A stretch of DNA of 14,326 bases, from positions 1 to 14,326 of the forward strand of contig JBBISA010000074.1 of the NCBI GenBank assembly GCA_037441525.1, written 5' to 3'. A program made the position numbers and the translations under genes. Position 1 is the first letter of the stretch. Each line of letters begins with the position of its first letter. This DNA comes from SKVR01 sp037441525. Its GTDB lineage: Bacteria; Bacteroidota; Bacteroidia; Bacteroidales; UBA7960. The notes beneath the pieces were generated by a model that was given only the letters and a program-made list of their open reading frames with translations, ran no database searches and had not been told where the DNA came from. This document shows, piece after piece, positions 7,457 through 14,326 of the stretch.

Positions 7457-7464
7457 TACTTTTG
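7457..7464 (+). promoter_or_regulatory. Proximal Bacteroidota -7 promoter box of the antiporter
   Basis: TACTTTTG is a perfect TAnnTTTG. It ends 24 bases before the ATG at 7489, and its last three bases are the TTG (7462) at which the frame could also be opened. The overlap supports starting the protein at the ATG. Confidence 0.5.
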
Positions 7465-7488
7465 ATATTCGAGAATCTCAATACGAAA

Positions 7489-9636
7489 ATGATACTACTG
7501 AATTTTTTTTTCGAATTAACTCCCCTCGAAAATCCGGTATTTAAGTTTCTGGTTATTCTGGTAATCATCCTTTTTGCTCCCATCGTATTTAACAAAATAA
7601 AAATTCCCCATATCCTTGGGTTAATAATAGCAGGTGCTATAATTGGCCCCAATGGCATTAATCTGCTCGAACGCGACAGCAGTATTATTATGTCGGGCAC
7701 TGCCGGATTGCTTTACATCATGTTCCTGGCTGGCCTTGAAATCGATTTATCCGAATTCAAGCGAAATATTGTAAAGAGTTTTGTTTTTGGAATGTATACT
7801 TTCATTGTACCGATGGTTTTAGGAACCATCACCGGCCTTTACATACTCAATTATTCTGTTTATACATCGGTATTGCTGGCAAGTATGTTTGCTTCACATA
7901 CACTAATTGTTTATCCCATATTGAGCAAATATGGCATAACCAAGAATAGGGCTGTGAGCATAGGGGTGGGGGGTACAGTAATAACCGATACCCTTGCCCT
8001 GCTGGTGCTTGCTGTTATTGTTGGCCTTACAACCGGTGAAGTAAACAATCAATTCTGGGTTCGGTTAAGCCTTTCTGTTATTGTTTTTGCCCTGGTAGTC
8101 ATTTTTGTTTTTCCATTAATAGCCAGATGGTTTTTTAAGAAATACGACGATAATGTTTCCCAATTTATTTTTGTTCTGGTAATGGTTTTTCTTGGGGCGG
8201 TATTTGCCAAACTGGCCGGTATTGAAGACATTATTGGCGCTTTCCTCGTAGGACTTGCACTCAACAAGCTCATTCCCTCATCCTCACCCCTTTTGAACAG
8301 GGTAGAATTTGTAGGGAATGCCATTTTTATCCCCTTCTTTTTGATAGGGGTAGGAATGTTTGTAGACTACCGCGCCTTTTTTACCAATATGGAAACCATT
8401 GCTGTTGCCATAACAATGACAATAGTGGCATCCCTGGCAAAATTTATTGCAGCCTGGCTGGCTCAAAAATCATTCAGACTTAGTATTGATGAACGAAGAA
8501 TTATTTTTGGATTGAGCAATGCACAAGCGGCAGCAACACTGGCCGCGGTTACTGTAGGGTACAATATTATCATGGGCCAAAACCCCGATGGCACCCCCAT
8601 TCGCCTTTTAAATGACACCATATTGAACGGGACTATTGTGATGATTCTTGTAACATGCACCATTGCAACGTTTGTGGCACAGAAAGGTGCTCATAATATC
8701 TCAATTTCAGAAAGACCTGAACATGAAGATGATGAAAACGATTTGGACGAACGGTTTTTAATCCCTGTTAGCAATCCTGAAACTGTTGATGAACTGGTTA
8801 ACCTTTGTGTTTATCTTAGAACCAGGAAAGATAAAAACGGCCTCTATGGTTTAAATGTAATCAATAATACTACCGACGATCCTGGTTTGGAGGCGCAGGC
8901 AAGAAAGGTGCTTGAAAAAGCTGCCCATGCAGCCTCTGCCACCGATATTCACCTGAACAAACTCCTAAGATACGATATCAACATTGTAAACGGAATAACC
9001 AGTGTTGCCCGCGAACACCACATCAGCGATTTAGTTCTTGGATTGCATCATGAAGAAGGAATATCAGAGAATTTCCTTGGGAATCTGGCACAGGGAGTTC
9101 TTTTAAAAAATAACCTGACAACATTTATTTACAAGTCTGTTCAACCTTTATCCACCGTCAGGCGCCACATTGTTATTGTGCCCGAAAAAGCCGAATATGA
9201 AATAGGTTTCCTGCTTTGGGTAGTAAGGGTCTGGAATATTGCCCGAAAATCTGGCGCAAAACTGGCCTTCTATGGTTCCAGTGAGAGCCTTAAGGTAATT
9301 CAGGAAATTAAAACCAAACACCCCATCGATGCTGAGTTTTGCCCGTTCGATGACTGGAATGATTTTCTCGTTTTATCAAGAGTTATCAAAGCAGATGACA
9401 ATATCATTATCATTCTTAGCAGAGAAAACAAACCTTCCTACCACAAAAACATGACAAGGATACCCATCTATCTTAACAAGTATTTCAAACAAAATAGCTA
9501 CATACTTATTTATCCGGTACAGATTGGAGTTTCTGAAAATGAATCTTTAATTTTCAGAAATCCATCAATTCTCGAACCTATCAACCGTCTCGAAGAAATT
9601 GGGAAAACGGTTTCCAGACTATTCAGGCGTAAGTAG
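7489..9636 (+). CDS. CPA2-family cation/proton antiporter (Na+/H+ exchanger domain) with C-terminal Usp-like region
   Basis: The 715-residue protein has an N-terminal inner-membrane domain of about a dozen hydrophobic segments (roughly 17-398) and a cytoplasmic tail (about 420-715). CPA2 motifs include IPHILGLIIAGAIIGPNG (39-56), FLAGLEIDL (79-87) and GIEDIIGAFLVGLALN (244-259). At the ion-binding position it has Thr166-Asp167 (VITDTLAL), where electrogenic antiporters have Asp-Asp and Kef channels Gln-Asp; coupling and ion choice are therefore open. The tail resembles tandem universal-stress-protein modules (one near 430-550, another near 558-680, each with beta strands such as HIVIVPEKA) and may sense nucleotides or other ligands. 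Expected role: pH and cation homeostasis. The TTG at 7462 is rejected as start because it is inside a promoter box. A DUF2200 gene follows after 40 bases. Confidence 0.88.
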   Translation: MILLNFFFELTPLENPVFKFLVILVIILFAPIVFNKIKIPHILGLIIAGAIIGPNGINLLERDSSIIMSGTAGLLYIMFLAGLEIDLSEFKRNIVKSFVFGMYTFIVPMVLGTITGLYILNYSVYTSVLLASMFASHTLIVYPILSKYGITKNRAVSIGVGGTVITDTLALLVLAVIVGLTTGEVNNQFWVRLSLSVIVFALVVIFVFPLIARWFFKKYDDNVSQFIFVLVMVFLGAVFAKLAGIEDIIGAFLVGLALNKLIPSSSPLLNRVEFVGNAIFIPFFLIGVGMFVDYRAFFTNMETIAVAITMTIVASLAKFIAAWLAQKSFRLSIDERRIIFGLSNAQAAATLAAVTVGYNIIMGQNPDGTPIRLLNDTILNGTIVMILVTCTIATFVAQKGAHNISISERPEHEDDENDLDERFLIPVSNPETVDELVNLCVYLRTRKDKNGLYGLNVINNTTDDPGLEAQARKVLEKAAHAASATDIHLNKLLRYDINIVNGITSVAREHHISDLVLGLHHEEGISENFLGNLAQGVLLKNNLTTFIYKSVQPLSTVRRHIVIVPEKAEYEIGFLLWVVRVWNIARKSGAKLAFYGSSESLKVIQEIKTKHPIDAEFCPFDDWNDFLVLSRVIKADDNIIIILSRENKPSYHKNMTRIPIYLNKYFKQNSYILIYPVQIGVSENESLIFRNPSILEPINRLEEIGKTVSRLFRRK

Positions 9637-9676
9637 GGCTTTCCTGTGAAAATCATAAAATCTCAATCAGAATCTT

Positions 9677-10039
9677 ATGAAAACCACTCCCGAGCACGAT
9701 GAGCGAATGGCAAAAATGACTTTTGCATCGGTATATCCGCATTATATTAACAAGGTTGAGAGCAAGGGCAGAACCAAAGAAGAGCTGCATCAGGTTATTA
9801 AATGGCTTACCAATCTTGATGAAAATAAACTTCAGGAGCTTGTGGCCGAAAATGCAACCTTTGAGACCCTTTTTAAAAAAGCTGAACTTAATCCCAACGC
9901 TCATCTTATAAGAGGAGTAATCTGCGGTTACCGCGTCGAGGAAATTGAAAACCCTTTAACACAGCAGATAAGATATCTCGACAAACTGGTTGACGAACTG
10001 GCCAAGGGGAAAAAGATGGAGAAGATACTCAGGGTTTAA
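9677..10039 (+). CDS. DUF2200 family protein
   Basis: The 120-residue protein matches DUF2200 along its full length. It has MAKMTFASVYPHYI near the start, KGRTKEELHQVIKWLT in the middle, and the well-conserved end LIRGVICGYRVEEIENPLTQQIRYLDKLVDELAKGK. It has no signal peptide or membrane segment, so it is probably cytoplasmic. The biochemical function of the family is unknown. It starts 40 bases after the antiporter stop with no visible terminator between them, so the two are probably co-transcribed. No clear Shine-Dalgarno is seen before the ATG. Confidence 0.9.
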   Translation: MKTTPEHDERMAKMTFASVYPHYINKVESKGRTKEELHQVIKWLTNLDENKLQELVAENATFETLFKKAELNPNAHLIRGVICGYRVEEIENPLTQQIRYLDKLVDELAKGKKMEKILRV

Positions 10040-10091
10040 TAAAGGGGTATTTATTTTTTTATTTCCTGCAGGGTTAATTATAAATATTCCT

Positions 10092-10114
10092 AAGTAATTA
10101 TTAATTAATTACTT
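10092..10114. terminator. AT-rich inverted repeat between convergent genes
   Basis: AAGTAATTA (10092-10100) and TAATTACTT (10106-10114) form a 9-bp stem with a 5-base loop, midway between the DUF2200 gene (+) and the beta-barrel-like gene (-). The stem is weak and lacks a clean T run, so a terminator role is tentative. Confidence 0.25.
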
Positions 10115-10191
10115 GCAGTGCTTCTCATAGGGCCCTTTACAAAAAAAGTCTCAAAACAATTACACACAATTCCAGCCAAATGCCCCACGAA

Positions 10192-11022
10192 CTAAAAACC
10201 AATTTCAATTCCTAAAGATACATTACGGATGTAAGATTTACCGGCAAAACGAAGGTCGGGGTCGTAAACTGGTGTGAGACCATGGTTGTAAGTAGCTACA
10301 ACTCCTATTTTCCTGATTAAAAGCCAGGAAGCACTCAATTCGGTGTTGATAAGGAAGTTCGAAAGACCATCGCTCGATGTGTCGGTATATTCAACATATC
10401 TCGACCCAACTGTGATGTTTGATTCGAACCTGTTCTTAACCTGCCTTGACCATAACATTAAATTTCCTGATATTCCGGCACTTAATATCAGTTTGTCATT
10501 CAGGAATCCGTAGGTTATCCCAACAGGAAAAATCAGGTACAGAATGTTGGTTTTACCTATATTTTCGCTGGGCCATGGCACTGTTGATGAAATGGGGTCT
10601 ATTCGCACAATACCGGGAACCGGAGTTTCCTGCATGCCAAACATGCTCCCGATGGGCTGTCCTGTAATGGCAACCAGGTCTGAAATGCCTGAGTAAGTTG
10701 ACGGCATTTTAACCTTCACTGACCGGTGGAAACCAACCCACGAAATTCCGGCGCCTGTTTTCATACCAATCCCGTATGGAAGTTTAAAATGGTGGCCGGT
10801 AGAGATATTGATTCCTGGATTAGTTTTATAACTTTCGAGAATACTGTATCCGATTGAAAGTGGATAGTAAGATGAATACGAGATTCCCTGATTGTGAATT
10901 TCTATCTCCGAAATAATAGGGTATTGAGTTGAAACTTCAACAAAGCGCCTGGTTTGTGCATTTAATGGCAATGACAGTGCAACCGCTGCCATTGCCACAA
11001 TAATTCCTCTAATCATAATCAT
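10192..11022 (-). CDS. Exported hypothetical protein, probable outer-membrane beta-barrel
   Basis: I do not recognise a specific family. The 276-residue protein begins with a typical Sec signal peptide (residues 1-22, ending LPLNA, with cleavage likely before Gln23). The mature part is rich in alternating polar and aromatic/hydrophobic strands and in Gly, Ser and Tyr, with no long hydrophobic helix. It ends in VSLGIEIGF, with the C-terminal Phe expected by the BAM machinery. This is consistent with a small outer-membrane beta-barrel (porin-like or DUF-type). It lies 34 bases after the xylose-isomerase-like gene in the same direction, so it is probably in that operon. A second Met at residue 3 is an alternative start. 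Confidence 0.7.
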   Translation of the reverse strand: MIMIRGIIVAMAAVALSLPLNAQTRRFVEVSTQYPIISEIEIHNQGISYSSYYPLSIGYSILESYKTNPGINISTGHHFKLPYGIGMKTGAGISWVGFHRSVKVKMPSTYSGISDLVAITGQPIGSMFGMQETPVPGIVRIDPISSTVPWPSENIGKTNILYLIFPVGITYGFLNDKLILSAGISGNLMLWSRQVKNRFESNITVGSRYVEYTDTSSDGLSNFLINTELSASWLLIRKIGVVATYNHGLTPVYDPDLRFAGKSYIRNVSLGIEIGF

Positions 11023-11056
11023 AAACTGTTAAGTTGTTTATTATTAAGTATAAAAA

Positions 11057-11914
11057 TCAGAATTTCAGATTCTTCAGGTATTCAGCACTTACCCGCAGGC
11101 AACCCAGTCCGTCTTCGGCGCGGTCTCTTTCAACAAAATAATGTTTAATACCCTGATTGAGCGACTCATTGAAAACTGCTGGCCAGTCGATGATCCCTTC
11201 GCCGGGGCAGGCAAAATCCTGCTCTTCGCCGGGTGCCATATCTTTAACATGAAGAATTGGGTAGCGGCCCGGATATTTTTTCATTGTTTCAACAGGGTCG
11301 GCGCCACCTTTTTGTGTCCAGTAAATGTCGAGTTCGCATTTAACCAGTTCAGGGTCGGTATTTTGCATCAGATAGTCAAATGGAAGACCTTCTTCCATAG
11401 CTTTGAACTCCATATCGTGGTTATGCCAGCAAAATACCATGCCGCGGCTTTTGCAAACTTCACCCATTTTATTGAGAATTTCTGCACTGCGCTTCGACTG
11501 TTCCAGGTCGAAAGGAGGGCCGCCGAACCAGGGCCAGTAAGAAATTGCATACTGGAGTTTTAGTTCCAGAAGCTTGTCAATGGCTTCGTTTACTTTGTCC
11601 ATGTTATCGGTAAAGTTGCCTATGCCACCAGCTATGGGCTTCAGTCCAATATCATTGAGAAATGAAAGATAGGATTCGGCCGAATCGCCCAAGTAGCTCC
11701 CGGTCTCTATTTCAGTATATCCCATCTCGGCAGTTTGTTTCAGGATGGATTGCCAGTCGCCTTCACGCAATGAGCGACCCAGAATACCTGTTATGTATCC
11801 AATATTGCCAAGCTGGCGTTGGGTAACAGAGCTGCAGGCGTTTAATACGTTACTTCCGTAGATGGCAGCGCCACTCAAAGCAAGGGTTTTCATAAAGTCT
11901 CTTCGTGTTTGCAT
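11057..11914 (-). CDS. Tat-exported sugar phosphate isomerase/epimerase-like TIM barrel (xylose isomerase-like)
   Basis: The 285-residue protein starts with a strong twin-arginine motif (TRRDFMK, 3-9), a hydrophobic segment and LNAC with Cys27, suggesting export and possibly lipid attachment. The mature part is an AP-endonuclease-2/xylose-isomerase-like TIM barrel with metal-ligand candidates in order: Glu70 (EIETGS), HNHD (164-167), ELD (194-196), HVKD (222-225) and Glu262 (VERD). Such enzymes isomerise, epimerise or dehydrate sugars and keto-sugars. Co-direction with an exported Gfo/Idh/MocA enzyme recalls oxidised-sugar (3-keto-glycoside) pathways in Bacteroidota, but the DUF1080-type hydrolase usually associated with these is not in this window. 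The substrate is unknown. Confidence 0.88.
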   Translation of the reverse strand: MQTRRDFMKTLALSGAAIYGSNVLNACSSVTQRQLGNIGYITGILGRSLREGDWQSILKQTAEMGYTEIETGSYLGDSAESYLSFLNDIGLKPIAGGIGNFTDNMDKVNEAIDKLLELKLQYAISYWPWFGGPPFDLEQSKRSAEILNKMGEVCKSRGMVFCWHNHDMEFKAMEEGLPFDYLMQNTDPELVKCELDIYWTQKGGADPVETMKKYPGRYPILHVKDMAPGEEQDFACPGEGIIDWPAVFNESLNQGIKHYFVERDRAEDGLGCLRVSAEYLKNLKF

Positions 11915-11922
11915 ATTTTTTT

Positions 11923-12090
11923 GGTTTAGGGTTTGGGTTCGGGTTTAGGTTATTGGGTATCGGGTATCAGGTTTCTGGTTTATAAACATATTCCATTTTA
12001 TTCTAAAAATATATTAGACTTTGCCTGATGTTAATAACAAACACCTGACGCCTAACCCCTGACACCCGATACCAGATACCTGACACCTAA
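11923..12090. repeat. Heptamer-based imperfect inverted repeat between two co-directional genes
   Basis: The left arm (11923-11983) is a run of 7-base units of the type GGTATCG / GGTATCA / GGTTTCT / GGTTTAT. The right arm (about 12039-12090) is the complementary type (CCTGACA, CCCGATA, CCAGATA). Their best-matched parts are 17 bases at 11955-11971 and 12058-12074, which pair at 15 of 17 positions plus one G-U. A 55-base AT-rich segment lies between the arms. The element fills the gap almost exactly, from 2 bases after the upstream stop codon to 8 bases before the downstream ATG. It could shape mRNA stability or translation between the two genes, or be a mobile or slippage-born repeat. Confidence 0.75.
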
Positions 12091-12092
12091 TA

Positions 12093-13421
12093 TTATACCA
12101 CCGGCAATGTCCAGGGAGAACGATATTTTGGGGTAATCAGTTCATTGGCTTTCCGGCTGTTTGTAAAACGTTTTCTTCGGTCGTCCCATATAAGCATACT
12201 TTGGCCCACACGGCCGGCTATATTGGGGATGTGGGCATGCAAGGCTGCTGCATAACCCATTTCTGGTGTACAAACTGGTTTGCTGCGCGATTTAACACAA
12301 TCGAGAAAGTTTCGTACATGTTCAGGATGTGATTCCTGCAAATTGGTAACTTCCTTTTCTTCCCCTTTAAAAGTGCGGGTATCGCCATCCCATTCGGGAT
12401 ATAATTTATAACCGGCGCGATTTACAACCAGAGTGCCATTATCGCCAACAAATGCCAGCCCGAATGGTCTTTCCCACGGGCCACTCTGAATTCCGGCGGT
12501 CATATCGAAATTGATAACAAAATCGCTTTTTGGGTAAATAACGTTCATGGTATCGAAGGTGTCGCGCATACGGCGTTGTGCCGATGTGTCGGCAGCATAG
12601 GTCATTACCATGTTGGGGGCTTCCACAGTGTCCTTAGCCCACAGAGCCATATCGATAAGATGCACACCCCAGTCGGAGAACAAGCCGCCACCGTAATCCC
12701 AGAAATGGCGCCATGAGCCGTGGTATCGCGATTGGTTGAAGGGGCGGAGAGGGGCTGGCCCGAGCCACAAATCGTAATCAACGCCAGCAGGTACAGGTTC
12801 ATCGGCCCTTTGCGGTGCACCAATCCCGTAATTGAAATTGGCCCAGATGTTTACCTTGCGCAGTTTGCCAATGCCACCAGTTTTAATTATCTGCATGGGT
12901 TCTATAAATGCCTTTCCACTACGTTGCTGTTGCCCCACCTGCACTACGCGGTTGTAACGGCGGGCGGCACGCACCATTATATCACATTCGGCAATGGTAT
13001 TGGCAAGGGGTTTTTCAACATACACATCTTTCCCGGCCTGCAGTGCATATACGAAATTGAGGCAGTGCCAGTGATCAGGCGTTCCAATCACCACTGCGTC
13101 AATATCTTTTTGCTCCAGCATTTTTTTGAAATCCTTGTAAAGTTTTGGAGTTTGGCCATAGCTTTCGTTAATGGTTTTAGCCCGTTCGTTCAGAACATTA
13201 TCATCCACATCGCACAGAGCAACACACACGGCGTCGTTGTAGTTTAAATGATCGCGCAATACTTTAAATCCGTGATTGCGGCAACCAATAAGGGCTACAT
13301 TCACCTTGTCGCTGGGAGCAACATCGGCACTCCATACGTTCGACGGGAGAATGGTGAATACTCCGGCACCTGCGGCACCTATTGATACATTTTTTATGAA
13401 TTTCCGGCGGTTGGTTTCCAT
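12093..13421 (-). CDS. Tat-exported Gfo/Idh/MocA family oxidoreductase
   Basis: The 442-residue protein begins with a twin-arginine signal (NRRKFIK, 4-10) and a hydrophobic stretch ending near PSNVWSAD, so it is probably a soluble periplasmic protein without a lipobox. The Rossmann motif reads ALIGCRNHG, with Arg in place of the second Gly of GxGxxG. The family EKP motif is intact (DVYVEKPLA) and DWGVHLIDMALW carries the likely catalytic His. The C-terminal part (LWLGPAPLRPFN, GSWRHFWDYGGG) is typical of exported Bacteroidota and Planctomycetes members. It is expected to be an NAD(P)-dependent sugar or sugar-derivative oxidoreductase; the substrate is unknown. It shares fold family but little local sequence with the oxidoreductase at 3085-4422. 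It is first in a likely three-gene unit with the isomerase-like and beta-barrel-like genes. No consensus promoter box was found; the nearest is TAATATTG at 13466-13473. Confidence 0.9.
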   Translation of the reverse strand: METNRRKFIKNVSIGAAGAGVFTILPSNVWSADVAPSDKVNVALIGCRNHGFKVLRDHLNYNDAVCVALCDVDDNVLNERAKTINESYGQTPKLYKDFKKMLEQKDIDAVVIGTPDHWHCLNFVYALQAGKDVYVEKPLANTIAECDIMVRAARRYNRVVQVGQQQRSGKAFIEPMQIIKTGGIGKLRKVNIWANFNYGIGAPQRADEPVPAGVDYDLWLGPAPLRPFNQSRYHGSWRHFWDYGGGLFSDWGVHLIDMALWAKDTVEAPNMVMTYAADTSAQRRMRDTFDTMNVIYPKSDFVINFDMTAGIQSGPWERPFGLAFVGDNGTLVVNRAGYKLYPEWDGDTRTFKGEEKEVTNLQESHPEHVRNFLDCVKSRSKPVCTPEMGYAAALHAHIPNIAGRVGQSMLIWDDRRKRFTNSRKANELITPKYRSPWTLPVV

Positions 13422-13679
13422 CTTCTTCTCAGGTTTAAGTAACTAAATAGTAGGGGATGAAACCACAATATTAACATAAAATAAAGAAATAATTGCATTT
13501 TAATCAGAAAATTACCATCCTGAACGAAATATTTCGGTTTTGACTTGAAAATAAATATGGTTATCCGATATCCTGCCAGAAGCTATAAATAATGCACAAT
13601 TGCCGTTGCGCTGACATCAAAACATGATCATTTTTAAACCATTCTACCGCAGCACCATAATTGTAGACCAATTTATTTT

Positions 13680-13747
13680 TACCAAGGTTTCGGGCCTAAA
13701 GCCCTGTTTATAAACTAAATAATACCATAAGGGCCATCGGCCTGGTA
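13680..13747. repeat. REP-like palindromic unit (BIME-like)
   Basis: Two short GC-rich palindromes, GGGC-ctaaa-GCCC (13692-13704) and GGCC-atc-GGCC (13732-13742), are held between near-matching outer arms TACCAAGG (13680-13687) and CCTGGTA (13741-13747). An AT-rich spacer separates them. This architecture resembles the dispersed REP/BIME units in intergenic DNA. The GC-rich stems contrast with the AT-rich surroundings. A short frame read through it would only be a translation of the repeat. Confidence 0.5.
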
Positions 13748-14120
13748 ATTTTTGCAGCAGATGTATATGCATTGTGGTTTGCGCTGTGAAAAAAACCTGG
13801 CCCAGGAAACATAGGGTTAGCCTGTTTGATTCATTACATATCGCACTTAGAAACCAAACTCCCTTGTTTCTCACAGGCTAAACAAATTTTCACCAGAGTG
13901 GTGGGCACAGAATAGCTCACAAATATAATGATATGGGCAATAGTTAATTGCCATGGTTGGAAGTATGATTTTACTGATTGTTATGCAGAAAAGTCGTGCG
14001 GTGTTACCTATGAAAATGTCGACGGCAAAACCATGACGCAATTATATTTTCTTTCACTACTGACCGGATAAAATAATATCAAAAAAGGGGCTGCGCCATT
14101 AAGGTTTCGCCCCATAGTTG

Positions 14121-14128
14121 TAAGTTTG
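14121..14128 (+). promoter_or_regulatory. Bacteroidota -7 promoter box of the transposase
   Basis: TAAGTTTG is a perfect TAnnTTTG 24 bases before the ATG at 14153. No consensus TTTG was seen upstream. Its last three bases are the TTG (14126) at which the frame could also open. Confidence 0.45.
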
Positions 14129-14152
14129 CTTCTGGTAAAAATAAATTACAAC

Positions 14153-14326
14153 ATGGGCAAAGATACAGCAAAGAGTTTAGTCGGTCAGCCGATATTCAAA
14201 CACGTTATGAAAATTCTTCCAAAGGAAAAATTTGATTTATTAGTAAAGCAATGTGATAGCGACCGTTATTACAAGTGGTGTGCTCTGAATGAAACTACAT
14301 CGCAAGATGGAGTTTCAATGCTGTAA
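14153..14326 (+). CDS. N-terminal part of an IS4-family transposase (DUF4372 domain), truncated
   Basis: The 57 residues MGKDTAKSLVGQPIFKHVMKILPKEKF..., followed by LLVKQCDSDRYYKW, match the DUF4372 domain that precedes the DDE catalytic domain in Bacteroidota IS4-type transposases (pattern GQP.F.q....l.k......h..DRY.K). A complete enzyme has about 370-400 residues, so only the start is here and no catalytic residue is present. The last codon of the window is an in-frame TAA after VSML, where the family normally continues (ML followed by an aromatic residue). This may be a genuine nonsense mutation, or the reading may be limited by a contig break at the repeat. The ATG at 14153 is preferred to the TTG at 14126, which lies in a promoter box. 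Confidence 0.65.
   Translation: MGKDTAKSLVGQPIFKHVMKILPKEKFDLLVKQCDSDRYYKWCALNETTSQDGVSML

Larger units (their letters stand above)
13422..14152. other. 731-base stretch without a convincing gene
   Basis: This gap contains a perfect 12-base palindrome CGAAATATTTCG (13525-13536), a REP-like unit (13680-13747), a separated 9-bp inverted repeat TTAGCCTGT / ACAGGCTAA (13817-13825 and 13873-13881), and the probable upstream end of an IS element (from about 14081). A 41-codon frame at 13928-14053 (+) is open but resembles nothing convincing. The gap looks like an accretion zone for repeats. Confidence 0.6.
14081..14326 (+). mobile_element. Left part of an IS4-family insertion sequence, cut by the window end
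   Basis: It is inferred from the transposase start at 14153 and the upstream structure: GGGGC (14087-14091) paired with GCCCC (14109-14113), then a TAnnTTTG box. Such hairpins near IS ends often shield the transposase from outside transcription. The exact left end and any target duplication cannot be set without the right end. Confidence 0.45.

Noticed and set aside
11923..12090. CRISPR array or telomere-like repeat
   Set aside because: Units are only 7 bases, degenerate and without unique spacers, and the arrays are in opposite orientations within an internal intergenic gap.
13644..13874. 76-residue minus-strand ORF
   Set aside because: It runs through the REP-like unit and surrounding repeat DNA, has no recognisable domain, and looks like a translated repeat.
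13928..14053. 41-codon plus-strand ORF with a Rieske-like NCHGWKYDF stretch
   Set aside because: It has CH instead of C-x-H and lacks the second C-x2-H pair; it is too short and isolated to support as a gene.

Overview
The window looks like a chromosomal piece of a Bacteroidota bacterium, probably a Bacteroidales- or Marinilabiliales-like environmental lineage. The grounds are several close matches to the Bacteroidota promoter box TAnnTTTG (one with an ideally spaced upstream TTTG), weak Shine-Dalgarno sequences, a FISUMP-domain fragment, a YbiT-like ABC-F protein of the Bacteroidota type, and several Tat-exported Gfo/Idh/MocA and sugar-isomerase-like enzymes. No rRNA, tRNA or CRISPR array is visible.

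Layout. 1-308: C-terminal remnant of a FISUMP-domain protein. 455-1351 (-): Rpn-family PD-(D/E)XK nuclease with an in-frame 12-bp tandem repeat and a possible internal start for a C-terminal small protein. 1381-1410: strong hairpin terminator. 1428-2969 (-): membrane-anchored tetraheme NapC/NirT-type cytochrome fused to a SUMF1/FGE-like domain that lacks the FGE catalytic cysteines. 3085-4422 (-): Tat-exported lipoprotein Gfo/Idh/MocA oxidoreductase with its own promoter box and a candidate terminator. 4686-6302 (-): ABC-F ATPase with a clear promoter. 6439-7206 (-): QueE of the queuosine/7-deazaguanine pathway. 7489-9636 (+): CPA2 cation/proton antiporter with a long cytoplasmic Usp-like tail, followed by 9677-10039 (+), a DUF2200 protein. 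10192-13421 (-): three genes in one direction (exported beta-barrel-like protein, Tat-exported xylose-isomerase-like TIM barrel, Tat-exported Gfo/Idh/MocA oxidoreductase). 13422-14152: about 730 bases without a convincing gene, holding a REP-like palindromic unit and the probable left end of an insertion sequence. 14153-14326 (+): start of an IS4-type (DUF4372) transposase.

How the genes may work together. The two exported Gfo/Idh/MocA enzymes and the exported isomerase-like protein suggest sugar or sugar-derivative conversion outside the cytoplasm. The neighbouring quinol-type multiheme cytochrome could link such chemistry to the respiratory chain, but this is inference: a likely terminator separates it from the adjacent oxidoreductase. 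The ABC-F, QueE, antiporter and DUF2200 genes are ordinary housekeeping or stress genes.

The most interesting items are the cytochrome-SUMF1 fusion, the possible gene-within-gene in rpn, the heptamer-based inverted repeat between 11923 and 12090, and the observation that three upstream TTG 'starts' are really part of promoter boxes.
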